From assembly GCA_039090855.1 (NCBI GenBank), contig CM077034.1:11424984-11488983 (forward strand): DNA of 64,000 nucleotides, in the 5' to 3' direction. Source of the stretch: Macrothele yani (taxonomy: Eukaryota > Arthropoda > Arachnida > Araneae > Macrothelidae). Both the position numbers and the translations under genes were made by a program. The notes under the pieces are model-generated. The model searched no databases. It saw only the letters and a program-made list of their open reading frames with translations, and was not told the origin of the DNA. This document shows, one piece after another, positions 52,976 to 63,152 of this stretch (its first letter is position 1; each line of letters opens with the position of its first letter).

Positions 52976-53520
52976 GTATAGTGTAATCCTGTCTTCCATT
53001 CATGATTACTTTTCTTATTGGAAATTAGTTTCTGAACTCAGCGGAGCAGTAAAACAGTTAAAAATACATGCTGCGACTTCAGTATGTGTCACAGTAATGG
53101 CAGATTGAATGATAATTTACAGAGGTGTGCTCAAACCATTCATAGTGAAGAAGCATTCATTGTGAACCAGTTGCTCATAAATGGTTGATCACTGCCCGCA
53201 CCCAATACTTTTTCACCCTTTTTATATTGCCGCCCTCGCTTAGCACTAGAAAAACATATGAAAGAAACTTTAGTGGTGTAAAGAGGCATGGGTGTAGCTA
53301 ACTAGCTATGTATACTTTTTAGAAGAACTAGTTGTAGCTAGGTATTTTTTCAAAGATGTATCAGTAGCTAGCTACTTATAGAAAGACAGCTTTCTAATGA
53401 TTAAAAAACACCACCATTTTTTTGTGTGTCATCATTTATTACAAAAAAAGAATGGTAATGTTCTGTTAGTTACTCTTTATGTTCTGCAGCTATATAATAT
53501 TATTGTAACATATTTTGCAG

Positions 53521-53602
53521 ATGGAAGTTGGTTTATATCACTTTTGGCCTTATTGGAATGGCAACCCTTCTTCCTTGGAATTTTTTCATCACAGCATACG
53601 AT
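53521..53602 (+). CDS. Equilibrative nucleoside transporter (SLC29/ENT), coding exon 2
   Basis: Exon of 82 nt between acceptor TATTTTGCAG and donor GTAAGT. After the first base, which completes a Lys codon from exon 1, it encodes 27 residues, WKLVYITFGLIGMATLLPWN then FFITAYD. This is the first transmembrane helix of ENT transporters, with the family's G-x-x-T-L-L-P-W-N-F-F-I-T-A motif. It ends in phase 0. The remaining helices (ENTs usually have 11) were not found before 64000, so the gene probably continues past the window across repeat-filled intron 2. Confidence 0.85.
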
Positions 53603-53704
53603 GTAAGTGCAGTTAAGTAACTTCCTGCTGTTTATTACATTTGCATTTATTTTTTCATCATTCAAGGAATTCACTGTATGAAAGTTTTCATAATATGTAT
53701 CCTT

Positions 53705-55745
53705 TATATTTACTTAATTCTATTTTCACTTGAAGAAGTTTCATTTAATCGTCATTTCTCTTGAGTTCTTTTGGTTTTACAGATGTTTCTAGCCTCTGGA
53801 TTTTTGTCAAGGACTGTTTCCAATGTATAACTAGAGAAGCCAGTATATTCTTAACAGGAATAAAAACACTTACTGAAGGCTTTACTCAGATATATTTACT
53901 TAATTCTATTTTCACTTGAAGAAGTTTCATTTAATTGTCATTTCTCTTGAGTTCTTTTGGTTTTACAGATGTTTCTAGCCTCTGGATTTTTGTCAGGGAC
54001 TGTTTCCAATGTATAACTAGAGAAGCCAGTATATTCTTAACAGGAATAAAAACACTTACTCATGGCTTTACTCAGATATATTTACTTAATTCTATTTTCA
54101 CTTGAAGAAGTTTCATTTAATTGTCATTTCTCTTGAGTTCATTTGGTTTTACAGATGTTTCTAGCCTCTGGATTTTTGTCAAGGACTGTTTCCAATGTAT
54201 AACTAGAGAAGCCAGTATATTCTTAACAGGAATAAAAACACTTACTGAAGGCTTTACTCAGATATATTTACTTAATTCTATTTTCACTTGAAGAAGTTTC
54301 ATTTAATTGTCATTTCTCTTTAGAGTTCTTTTGGTTTTACAGATGTTTCTAGCCTCTGGATTTTTGTCAAGGACTGTTTCCAATGTATAACTAGAGAAGC
54401 CAGTATATTCTTAACAGGAATAAAAACACTTACTGAAGGCTTTACTCAGATATATTTACTTAATTCTATTTTCACTTGAAGAAGTTTCATTTAATTGTCA
54501 TTTCTCTTGAGTTCTTTTGGTTTTACAGATGTTTCTAGCCTCTGGATTTTTGTCAAGGACTGTTTCCAATGTATAACTAGAGAAGCCAGTATATTCTTAA
54601 CAGGAATAAAAACACTTACTGAAGGCTTTACTCAGATATATTTACTTAATTCTATTTTCACTTGAAGAAGTTTCTTTTAATCTTTATTTCTCTTGAGTTC
54701 TTTTGGTTTTACAGATGTTTCCAGCCTCTGGATTTTTGTCAAGGACTGTTTCCAATGTATAAATAGAGAAGCCAGTATATTCTTAACAGGAATAAAAACA
54801 CTTTACTCAGATATATTTACTTAATTCTATTTTCACTTGAAGAAGTTTCATTTAATCTTTATTTCTCTTGAGTTCTTTTGGTTTTACAGATGTTTCTAGC
54901 CTCCGGATTTTTGTCAAGGACTGTTTCCAATGTATAAATAGAGAAGCCAGTATATTCTTAACAGGAATAAAAACACTTACTGAAGGCTTTACTTAGATAT
55001 ATTTACTTAATTCTATTTTCACTTGAAGAAGTTTCATTTAATCGTAATTTCTCTTGAGTTCTTTTGGTTTTACAGATGTTTCTAGCCTCTGGTTTTTTGT
55101 CAAGGACTGTTTCCAACGTATAAATAGAGAAGCCTTTATATTCTTAACAGGAATAAAAACACTTACTGAAGGCTTTACTCAGATATATTTACTTAATTCT
55201 ATTTTCACTTGAAGAAGTTTCATTTAGTTGTCATTTCTCTTGAGTTCTTTTGGTTTTACAGATGTTTGTAACATCTGAATTTTTGTCAAGGACTGTTTCC
55301 AACGTATAAATAGAGAAGCCTTTATATTCTTAACAGGAATAAAAACACTTACTGAAGGCTTTACTCAGATATATTTACTTAATTCTATTTTAACTTGAAG
55401 AAGTTTCATTTAATCTTCATTTCTCTTGAGTTCTTTTGGTTTTACAGATGTTTCTAGCCTCTGGATTTTTGTCAAGGACTGTTTCCAATGTATAACTAGA
55501 GAAGCCAGTATATTCTTAACAGGAATAAAAACAGTTACTGAAGGCTTTACTCAGATATATTTACTTAATTCTATTTTCACTTGAAGAAGTTTCATTTAAT
55601 TGTCATTTCTCTTGAGTTCTTTTGGTTTTACAGATGTTTGTAACATCTGAATTTTTGTCAAGGACTGTTTCCAACGTATAAATAGAGAAGCCTTTATATT
55701 TTTAACAGGAATAAAAACACTTACTCATGGCTTTACTCAAATATG
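53705..55745. repeat. 187-bp tandem array, 11 units, 3' of ENT exon 2
   Basis: Unit markers TTCTATTTTCACTTGAAGAAG, then TTTTGGTTTTACAGATGTTT and AGAGAAGCCAGTATATTCTT, recurring about every 185-188 bp. Units 8, 9 and 11 share a variant AAGCCTTTATATT. It lies in the presumed ENT intron 2. Confidence 0.93.
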
Positions 55746-56020
55746 TTTAATGAATTATGCCTTGACAAAAATCCATAGGCTAGAAACATCTGTAAAACCA
55801 AAAGAACTCAAGAGAAGGGAATATTAAATGAAACTTCTTTAAGTGAAAATAGAATTAAGTAAATATATCTAAGTAAAGCCGTAAGTAAGTGTTTTTTGTT
55901 CCTGTTAAGAATATGATGGCTTCTCTAATTATGCGTTGAGAACATGCCTTGACAAAAATGCAAAGGCCAGAAACATCTGTAAAACCAAAAGAACTCAGAA
56001 GAAGGGAAAATTAAATATGT
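55746..56020 (-). repeat. Two inverted copies closing the 187-bp array
   Basis: CTTGACAAAAATCCATAGGC and CTTGACAAAAATGCAAAGGC start two reverse-orientation partial units directly after the direct array. Confidence 0.85.
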
Positions 56021-56088
56021 ATCCTCATGGTCTGCTTTCAGTATCTTTATTATACTGTGTTTTTAGAAATATTGTGGGCAATGATTAA

Positions 56089-57033
56089 GGCTGTCTTTGA
56101 ATGAGTGTTAGGCTTCATCTTCTGCCGTCGATGGCTCAAAATATCACTTCTTGGGCGTGGCTTTTACGTCTTGAGGGATTGTCCCAGAAGTTGGCGTCAG
56201 CGAATGACTGAATACCTTACCATATTCAGAACGGAAGCGGCCTCTCGTTGGCTCCACAGTGAAAAGACAAAATGCGCGCTGTTACGTTTTAACCAATGAC
56301 ATTGTTTGGGGGTGGAGCTTAGTAAGTAAGCGTAGTTTCTGTCTTAAATTCAAGTGTTTTCTGGTAATATACACATTTTCTCTTCAAAAAATGAACGTAC
56401 AGTAGAATTTAAGATGATCTATAGAAGACAAGATTCCAATCTCACTTCAGTGCCCATTTTTTAATTTCTATTTGGCCTAGATAATTAAAAAAATCAGACA
56501 GAAAAAGAGATATACAAAATACGCACTGTTACGTTTTAACCAATGACATTGTTTGGGGGTGGAGCTTAATAGATAGGCGTAGTTTCTGTCTCAAATTCAA
56601 GTGTTTTCTGGTAATGTACACATTTTCTCTTCAAAAAATGAACGTACAGTAGAATTTAAGATGATCTATAGAAGACAAGATTCCAATCTCACTTCAGTGC
56701 CCATTCTTTGATTTCTGTTTGGCCTAGATAATTAAACAAATCAGACAGAAATGAGAGATTTCGTTTCTTCCACACAGAAATACTGCCAAGCTAACTTCTG
56801 GCCCCATCTAGCGTCAAATTGGAACACTTTCGAGGTAGATAAATTGAATTTTAAAAATAATTCTAACAAATTTTTCGGAAAAATAACTGCGACACGTATT
56901 AACTATGGGTTGTTTTTATTTGTGCTCAAAATTTCAAACTCTACAAAATAATAGTTTTCGAGAAAATGTGCACAAAAGAATTTGCATTGCAGATATAGGA
57001 CAGAATTTCCGTTACACTCATTGAAAGACAGCC
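56089..57033. mobile_element. MITE-like element with 20-bp TIRs and TTAA target duplication
   Basis: TTAA (56085-56088) then GGCTGTCTTTGAATGAGTGT, and at the other end ACACTCATTGAAAGACAGCC then TTAA (57034-57037). The TIRs match at 19 of 20 positions. TTAA duplication is typical of piggyBac-type insertion. No transposase ORF. Contains two tandem copies of about 244 bp (56272-56515 and 56516-56751). Confidence 0.85.
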
Positions 57034-57134
57034 TTAATACCATCTTCAGTTATTCTTTGTCCACTACTAGATACAGGGTAAATGTGTAGTTTAGCGTCGT
57101 AAATTATTTGGCTGAAAATTTTCTAAGAAAAAAG

Positions 57135-57717
57135 GATATACATATTTTAAAGTACCGTATGTAATTTGATGTGAAATGGTGAAAAAAATCTATTTCTGCT
57201 TTACACTGCATTTTAAAGATTTTTACTATAAAATTTACCTGCAAGTACAGGTATGCAAACACATCAGCGACGAGCTTTCCCCCAGACCCGTCGCCTCTTC
57301 GAAACGGATCTTCTGCTCATACTGCGGCAACAATTTTATGGGCGTAAAACAGTGAGACAGAGCAAGTTTTTGCATCTTTCAACAATCTGCTTTGCTGTGG
57401 AAAAAAGTTCTTAATTAACTGTTATTGTCTGTAGAAATGGCGTTACAACTCAATTTCAAGTGGTTTAAAAAACAACACGATACTAATCTTAGTTTTGGGA
57501 GATTCACAAAAGGGCCAACGCAGCATGACTTGAAGTTTATCGCTTCACCGATGCCTTAGACAATATCGCGGTGTTGGTGGGGTAAAGTTTGCTGCAGTTT
57601 GCTACATTGCCATACTTGCAGGTAAATTTTATGGTAATTTTTTTAAAAATGCATTGTAAAGCTGAATTTTTTTCACAATTTCATATCAAGCTACATACTT
57701 TAAAATATGTGTATATC
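57135..57717. mobile_element. Inverted-repeat element with about 120-bp arms
   Basis: The left arm (57135-57255, GATATACATATTTTAAAGTA) and right arm (57610-57717) are imperfect complements. The centre (57256-57600) is GC-richer without an ORF. The target duplication was not resolved. Confidence 0.7.
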
Positions 57718-58400
57718 ATATTTACTCGAATCTAACGCACACCCTGTCCCTCCAAAAGTATCTTTGACTGTCGAGGGTGTCGTCATGGCGGTACACCAGC
57801 GGATAGGATTTTATCTGAGTGTCGCTATGGCCACTGACAATCTCCATCTTTCCCCATTCTTCTACATTCGTTCAGAAGCTTCGACGAAAGATATAATATA
57901 CGGACAGTTGCTTGCCTCATAGTCCTAGTATTGTTCTCTGAAAGAAACACTGCATTTTGTTTTTTGAACATGGAGTATACTGTCCAGAGATGTGTTCTAA
58001 CGGCAGCATTATTCAGCAAAGCTTAAACTGAAGGTGGTTGCCTATGTGTATGCAGAGAAAAATGGCAATCACACTTGTTTTAGGGAGTAAGGAGTTTTAA
58101 AAGTGAATGTAAAGCTAAACATGTTTAATAAGTATAATAATGTTAAGGAAAACTTTTTTTTTTTTTTTTTCGATTGGAGAAGGGGTCGTTAAAAGTACCA
58201 CCCAGCTAAAATTTCTTGCCACCTGGCTGTAAAAAAATCTAGAGAGAACACTACAAATCGATCATTTATCAGTCAAACCTCGCGTACATTTGTGAAAAGA
58301 GTTAAGTGCAAATGAAAAATTAAATTTGGAAAGCTATTAATAATGTGACTACTATGCTGCTCATGGGATATGTTATGCCAACTGCAATTAGACTTCTTTT
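57718..58400. other. Unassigned spacer
   Basis: TATTTACTCGAATCTAACGC at 57719 resembles a repeat end. A T-run with GATTGGAGAAGGGGTCGTTA at 58148-58195 may be a decayed SINE-A tail. No gene. Confidence 0.4.
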
Positions 58401-58403
58401 GTA

Positions 58404-59062
58404 TTTGCATTTGTGAACTTCACTTTTAGTTGGTAAACTTCGTTGAACACTTACCGCACGTGGGGCTTGGCTTTCAATTCATATTTCCGTTATGTGGATG
58501 CGGCACGGGGGTTTTTCATTTGGCCACGGGTCCGCTTCTTTTTTTTTTCCGTTGGAATTTATTTTGTCTCATCACCAAATGAGTTTTTTTCCTTTGCTGC
58601 ATCCTCAATTACTTCAATATTTATTCATACCCGAGTACTTTCAGTAAAACTCCTTTACCGTCTTCGAGGGGACGTTTTGCTCCGACTAGCACGGACCGTG
58701 TCAGCTGGGCATTTCGGTGGTTCTCGCGGGCTGCTTCTGTCATCGGCTATCGCTTCTTCTTGGGCATCCGTGCTAGTCGGAGCAAAACGTCCCCTCGAAG
58801 ACGGTAAAGGAGTTTTACTAAAAGTACTCGGGTATGAATAAATATTGAAGTAAATGAGGATGCAGCAAAGGAAAAAACTCATTTGGTGATGAGACAAAAT
58901 AAATTCCAACGAAAAAAAAAAAGAAGCGGACCCGTGGCCAAATGAAAAACCCCGTGCTGCATCCACATAACGGAAATATGAATTGAAAGCCAAGCCCCAC
59001 GTGCGGTAAGTGTTCATCGAACTTTACCAACTAAAAGTGAAGTTCACAAATGCAAATGCATT
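58404..59062. repeat. Long palindrome: two arms of about 295 bp, loop of about 70 bp
   Basis: 58404-58697 and 58768-59062 are nearly perfect inverted copies (few mismatches, T-run length differences). The arms contain ACCGCACGTGGGGCTTGGCT and CGAGGGGACGTTTTGCTCCG. Apparent ORFs of 120-132 codons exist on both strands because of the symmetry and have no known domain. Confidence 0.93.
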
Positions 59063-59820
59063 AATGCACGTTAAATAATATAACCTCCAATATCGGAAGT
59101 AAATTGAATCTTTTTTGTAATTCTAAAAAAAAAAATATATATATATATAGTACTAAGCACGGATATTTTTAAATGTTAGAACCTTTTGATTAATACACAT
59201 TCTTGTTTTTAATTGCAGACTGCAATCAGAAATCAGTAAGAACAAACAACAAATTGTATGTATTTTTGAAAGAAATGGGTTTTATTATTGTTAATTTTGA
59301 AAACTGTTGCTTTGATTGATACATACATATTCTGTTTATCTAAGTAGACTAAATTTATGTATGAGAGAAATTTATGGTATGCTTTTGCAAAAAGCTCACT
59401 GTAAACTAATATTAACCAGAATCACTGACCTCTTCAAAGAGGAACAACTGAAGATATCAGTGAAACATCGGGTTTTGATGGAACATCAGATGATCTTGCA
59501 GTGTTTCGTTCAAGATGGTAATTGAAAGATTTCTGTGGTTATGAAACGGGACAAAGGATAGAGTGGAGGATCTTGGTATTTTTGTTCAAGGTGGGACATT
59601 GAGAAACTTGTCTCCATGCACTCATTGTGAATGTAGCCAGTTGCCAAATGGCTACCAGATATTTTGTAGTGGCTAATAAATGTTTCAATATAGTAGCCAA
59701 TGATGGCCAGTAGATTTGTTTTTCCCGAGTGAGCAACTATTTTGTCCAACTTTTTCCCCTACTTGTGAATGAATATTGAGTTCAGTTTTCTCGTCCGTGT
59801 TCCTGCAGCTGCTGCAAAAA
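59063..59820. other. Unassigned spacer with an (AT)n tract
   Basis: (AT)n at 59135-59150. The 70-codon ORF at 59316-59525 shows no motif, and I found no ENT-like exon here. Confidence 0.4.
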
Positions 59821-59821
59821 T

Positions 59822-59975
59822 GAATGGAAGTGAAGGTGGGCTTTGAGAGAAACTTAATCTGCTGACGGATCAGCCTGGAGCAACCAAAGGGTCAACGTTA
59901 CTTTTAAAGCAACCTTTGCCATAATACAGTATAATGTACCCTTTGCCATGGTATATTTGATCTTTGCCATGGTAT
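59822..59975 (+). repeat. Left part of the ~293-bp tandem array, before RTE G
   Basis: GAATGGAAGTGAAGGTGGGC through TTTGCCATGGTAT matches the units after 63153, so RTE copy G landed inside an existing array. Confidence 0.9.
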
Positions 59976-62900
59976 CATCATCATCATCATCATTGTCAAC
60001 CATTATCAATCCACTGCTGGACGAAGGTCTCCCCAAGTTTCCTCCACAACGGTCTGTCTTGTGCCAGTCTCCTCCATGTCACTCCCCGCATATTTACGAA
60101 TTTCATCCACCCATCTCCCATGTGGTCTTTTTCTGGGTCTTTTCCTGTCCCTTGGAATCCAATCTAAAATTTCGGCTGTCCATCTATGGTCTGTCCTTCT
60201 GGCAGTATGTCCAGCCCATTGCCATTTCAGGGATTTAACTCTGATCATGATGTCTTCCACTCTCGTCATTTTTCGGATCCACGAGTTCCTCTTCTTATCT
60301 CTCCTGGTTATACCAAGCATGCACCTCTCCATGCTGCTTTGAGTTGTCTGCAGCCTTTGTATGTCTCTTTTAGTTAAGGTCCACGTCTCTGCACCATACG
60401 TAAGCACTGGAAGGATGCATTGATCAAACACTTTTCTTTTAAGACATAACGGCATATTGCTCTTGAAAATTATGCTGTTTCTTCCAAAAGCTCTCCAGGC
60501 AAGTTTTGTACGCCGATTAATTTCTTCATCAATGTGACCCTCACTTGATATCTGCTGTCCAAGATAAACATACGTATCTGTTATCTCCAGTTTTTCTCCA
60601 TCAATCGATAAATCTTCATTTCTTGTAAAAGCATTGAACATCACTTTTGTCTTCTGAAAGTTCATTTTTAATCCCACTTCTTTACTCTTGTCAGCAAGTT
60701 CCTGGATCATACTCTGCAGCTCTGATGGGGTAGTTGCAAAAATGACTACGTCATCAGCAAAACGAAGGTGGGTTAGATAATCTCCATTAATCTTTATCCC
60801 TTTGTTTTCCCAGTTCAGTGATTGAAAGACATTTTCCAATGTGGCATTAAAGAGCTTCGGAGATATGGTGTCACCTTGTCTCACTCCCTTTCCAATTTTT
60901 ATGTGTGTTGTATTTTCAAACAGCCGAATCTTTGCACTTGCATTTTCATAGATGTTATTAATAATATTAATGTATGCATCTTCAATACCGCGGGATTTCA
61001 GAGCCGTGGTAACTGCTGATGGTTTCACCGAATCAAAGGCTTTTTCATAATCGATAAAAGCCATGCACAATGGAAGTTCATATTCCCTCGCTCTTTCAAT
61101 TAGTTCCCTCAGTACGTGGATATGATCTATTGTGCTGTAGCCACTCCTGAATCCAGCTTGTTCTCTCGGTTGAGCCATGTCCAGTGTTACCTTCAAGCGG
61201 TGTGAAAGAACTTTAGTGAAGATTTTATAAACCACTGATAGGAGGCTGATAGGTCTGTAGTTCCTGAGATCCTCAATGTCACCTTTTTTATGTAGCAGGA
61301 TCATTGTAGCATTGTTCCAATCCTCAGGAATCTTCCCTTCATTAAGGCATCGAGTGAAAATTTGGGCGAGTACTGTTTCAATTTCTCCATTTGCTTCTTG
61401 TATGATGTCTATAGTAATTCCATCTTCTCCTGGAGCTTTCCCCTGCTTCATGTTCTTGATTGCATGAGCAACTTCTGCTGGGAGGACTGGAAGAACTCTG
61501 GTACCTTTCATGATGTCTGGAGTACATGTATCATCCCTTTCATATAGTTTGGAGTAGAAATCTTTCACTCTTGTCAAAATTTCGCCTCTATTTCTTGTTA
61601 TAGAACCATCTTCTTTTCTCAGAGCCATAATCTGTTTTCTTCCCTTACTGAGATGTCCCTTTGCTATCTTTAGGCTTTGGTTGTTTTCAATTGCTTTCCT
61701 TACTAGTTCACAGTTGAATTTTCTTACGTCTTCAGTGATACTTTTTCTTACTGTCTTGCATAGCTCTATATATTCCACTTTGGAAGTCACATCTTCTTTA
61801 GTTGTCCTCATCTCTCTTCTTTTTTGCATCAACATTTTGGTTTTTCCTGATAATTTGTTTACATGCAACTTGTTCTTAGACCCAGCTAATTTTGTTGCTG
61901 TTTCCATAAGAGCTTTGGTTACTTTTCTGTTAACTTCAGAAATATCCACTTCTTCCGATGTTAGGCCTTCTAAAGCAGAGAATCTGTTCTTCAGTTCCAA
62001 CTTGAAAGTATTATGGTGTTTTTTAAGGTTGGTTATGTCAATACATTTTGTTTGTCTTATGAGCTTGCCACGTTCCAGTTTAGTGTTGAGGTGCATCTTA
62101 CATCTCACCAATCTATGGTCACTACCTGTGTTGAACTTGTTTAGCACACTGCAGTCTTCGATGACGAATTTTTTGTTACACATAATAAAATCAATTTCAC
62201 TTGTCGTCCCAATTGGATGTCTCCATTTCCATTTCCTGTGTGGCTTTTTCTTGAAAAAGGAATTCAAGATGAAAAATCCTTGTGCCTCTGCAAACTCAAC
62301 GAGAGTATTTCCACGCTGGTTTCTGTTGCCGTGACCGAATTTACCTACTGAAGTTTCATTCTGTTGCCGTTGCCCTATTTTGGCATTGAAATCTCCCATA
62401 ATTATCTTCAAGTGCTGCTTACCTTTATTATTTAGATGACGAATTTCCTCATAAAATTCTTCAATTTCTTCTTCAGGATGACTTGTGGTGGGTGCATAAG
62501 TTTGAATAATCTGAGCCTGGTATCTTCTCGATAGTTGGATAACGAGTCGTGCAGCTCTGTCAGAGGAACTTTCAACTTCTACCACTTTATCCTTCAGTTT
62601 CTTGTTTATTATAAATCCAACACCACTAGTTCTGCCAGTATCTGTCCCACGATAATAGAAGAGATGTCCACTTTTCAGTTCAATGAGATCTTCTCCTTTT
62701 CTCCTTACCTCACTCAGCCCGACGATGTCCCATTTGATCCTTTGTAGTTCCTCTTCCAATTCAAGAAGCCTTGAATCAGAAGATAGGGAGCGTCCGTTGT
62801 AGGTAGCCAAGGTCAGCATCAAATGGCAGCCTAGTCCGGTCCTCCGGGATTCTTAGCACCCTCTGCCTTCATGTCGCACTGGCCGCTGCCTTGGCCAGGT

Positions 62901-63152
62901 ACATTCCAGCTGCCGGAGACTGAGGGCCAAGATTTAAATTGTAGAGTCATTTTGGAGGTGTTTGGCCATAACTCACCACGCTGGCCAAGCGGGTTGGTGA
63001 GTGTGGGATAGCATTTCCTCTGATCCCGATGGTATAGTTATACCGCTATTTGCGGTCGTCAGAGCCCCTTTAGTGGGAACAGGATGCACCACGAGAAGGC
63101 GGGGTTGACATTTGTCAAGGAGAGGCTGTGATGTTACGCATCACCTGACCTT
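59976..63152 (-). mobile_element. RTE-clade retrotransposon copy G, full length
   Basis: 3' tail (ATC)n at 59976-59996, one long ORF, and a 5' leader of about 330 bp (62823-63152) shared with copy A. It lies between CCATGGTA sequences of the host array, which may be the target duplication. Confidence 0.93.
60006..62822 (-). CDS. RTE polyprotein: APE endonuclease and reverse transcriptase (938 codons)
   Basis: Start ATG at 62822. Residues about 1-220 are the apurinic-type endonuclease (LATYNGRSLSS, VGLSEVRRKG, IIMGDFNAKIG, TGSDHRLVRCKM). About 450-720 are the reverse transcriptase (NYRPISLLSVVYKIF, QAGFRSGYSTIDH, FIDYEKAFDSV, GVRQGDTISPK, LRFADDVVIFA with both catalytic Asp, MNFQKTKVMFN). A conserved C-terminal region follows (LPVLTYGAETWTLTKRDIQR, KWQWAGHTARRTDHRW). 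The protein nicks target DNA and copies its own RNA there. Oddity: after RKYAG the last residues read SDMEETG instead of VTWRRLAQDR found in A, B, C and E, so a small indel near 60080 has changed the C-terminus. Otherwise it is the only intact copy here. Confidence 0.95.
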   Translation of the reverse strand: MMLTLATYNGRSLSSDSRLLELEEELQRIKWDIVGLSEVRRKGEDLIELKSGHLFYYRGTDTGRTSGVGFIINKKLKDKVVEVESSSDRAARLVIQLSRRYQAQIIQTYAPTTSHPEEEIEEFYEEIRHLNNKGKQHLKIIMGDFNAKIGQRQQNETSVGKFGHGNRNQRGNTLVEFAEAQGFFILNSFFKKKPHRKWKWRHPIGTTSEIDFIMCNKKFVIEDCSVLNKFNTGSDHRLVRCKMHLNTKLERGKLIRQTKCIDITNLKKHHNTFKLELKNRFSALEGLTSEEVDISEVNRKVTKALMETATKLAGSKNKLHVNKLSGKTKMLMQKRREMRTTKEDVTSKVEYIELCKTVRKSITEDVRKFNCELVRKAIENNQSLKIAKGHLSKGRKQIMALRKEDGSITRNRGEILTRVKDFYSKLYERDDTCTPDIMKGTRVLPVLPAEVAHAIKNMKQGKAPGEDGITIDIIQEANGEIETVLAQIFTRCLNEGKIPEDWNNATMILLHKKGDIEDLRNYRPISLLSVVYKIFTKVLSHRLKVTLDMAQPREQAGFRSGYSTIDHIHVLRELIERAREYELPLCMAFIDYEKAFDSVKPSAVTTALKSRGIEDAYINIINNIYENASAKIRLFENTTHIKIGKGVRQGDTISPKLFNATLENVFQSLNWENKGIKINGDYLTHLRFADDVVIFATTPSELQSMIQELADKSKEVGLKMNFQKTKVMFNAFTRNEDLSIDGEKLEITDTYVYLGQQISSEGHIDEEINRRTKLAWRAFGRNSIIFKSNMPLCLKRKVFDQCILPVLTYGAETWTLTKRDIQRLQTTQSSMERCMLGITRRDKKRNSWIRKMTRVEDIMIRVKSLKWQWAGHTARRTDHRWTAEILDWIPRDRKRPRKRPHGRWVDEIRKYAGSDMEETGTRQTVVEETWGDLRPAVD

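Larger units (their letters stand above)
51640..53010 (+). mobile_element. SINE-B copy split by a hAT
   Basis: The core GGGTTCGATTCCCTCTCCAG and right arm TTATCTGACTTACCATCC, as at 9598-9760, run to 51862. The copy continues after the hAT at 52984 (TAATCCTGTCTTCCATTCAT). Confidence 0.7.
37136..53520 (+). other. ENT intron 1, about 16.4 kb, filled with repeats
   Basis: Donor GTAAGG at 37136 and acceptor TATTTTGCAG ending at 53520 are phase-compatible (2 nt plus 1 nt). The intron contains three tandem arrays, hAT and Merlin-like remnants, two PLE fragments and a short hAT. Most of these transposon genes lie on the minus strand, antisense to the transporter. Confidence 0.7.

Noticed and set aside
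53705..55745. Repeated small exons of a host gene (acceptor-like TTTTACAG before ATG in each unit)
   Set aside because: The sequence after the acceptor-like site is not open or ENT-like, and units drift freely. Kept only as a splicing-related question in the findings.
58443..59017. Pair of similar 120-132-codon ORFs on opposite strands
   Set aside because: They are the two arms of the palindrome read symmetrically. No domain or codon bias supports coding.
59210..59525. Exon 3 of the ENT gene near acceptor-like TTGCAG at 59215 or in the 59316-59525 frame
   Set aside because: No frame gives the hydrophobic or loop sequence expected after transmembrane helix 1. The reading is short and unconvincing.
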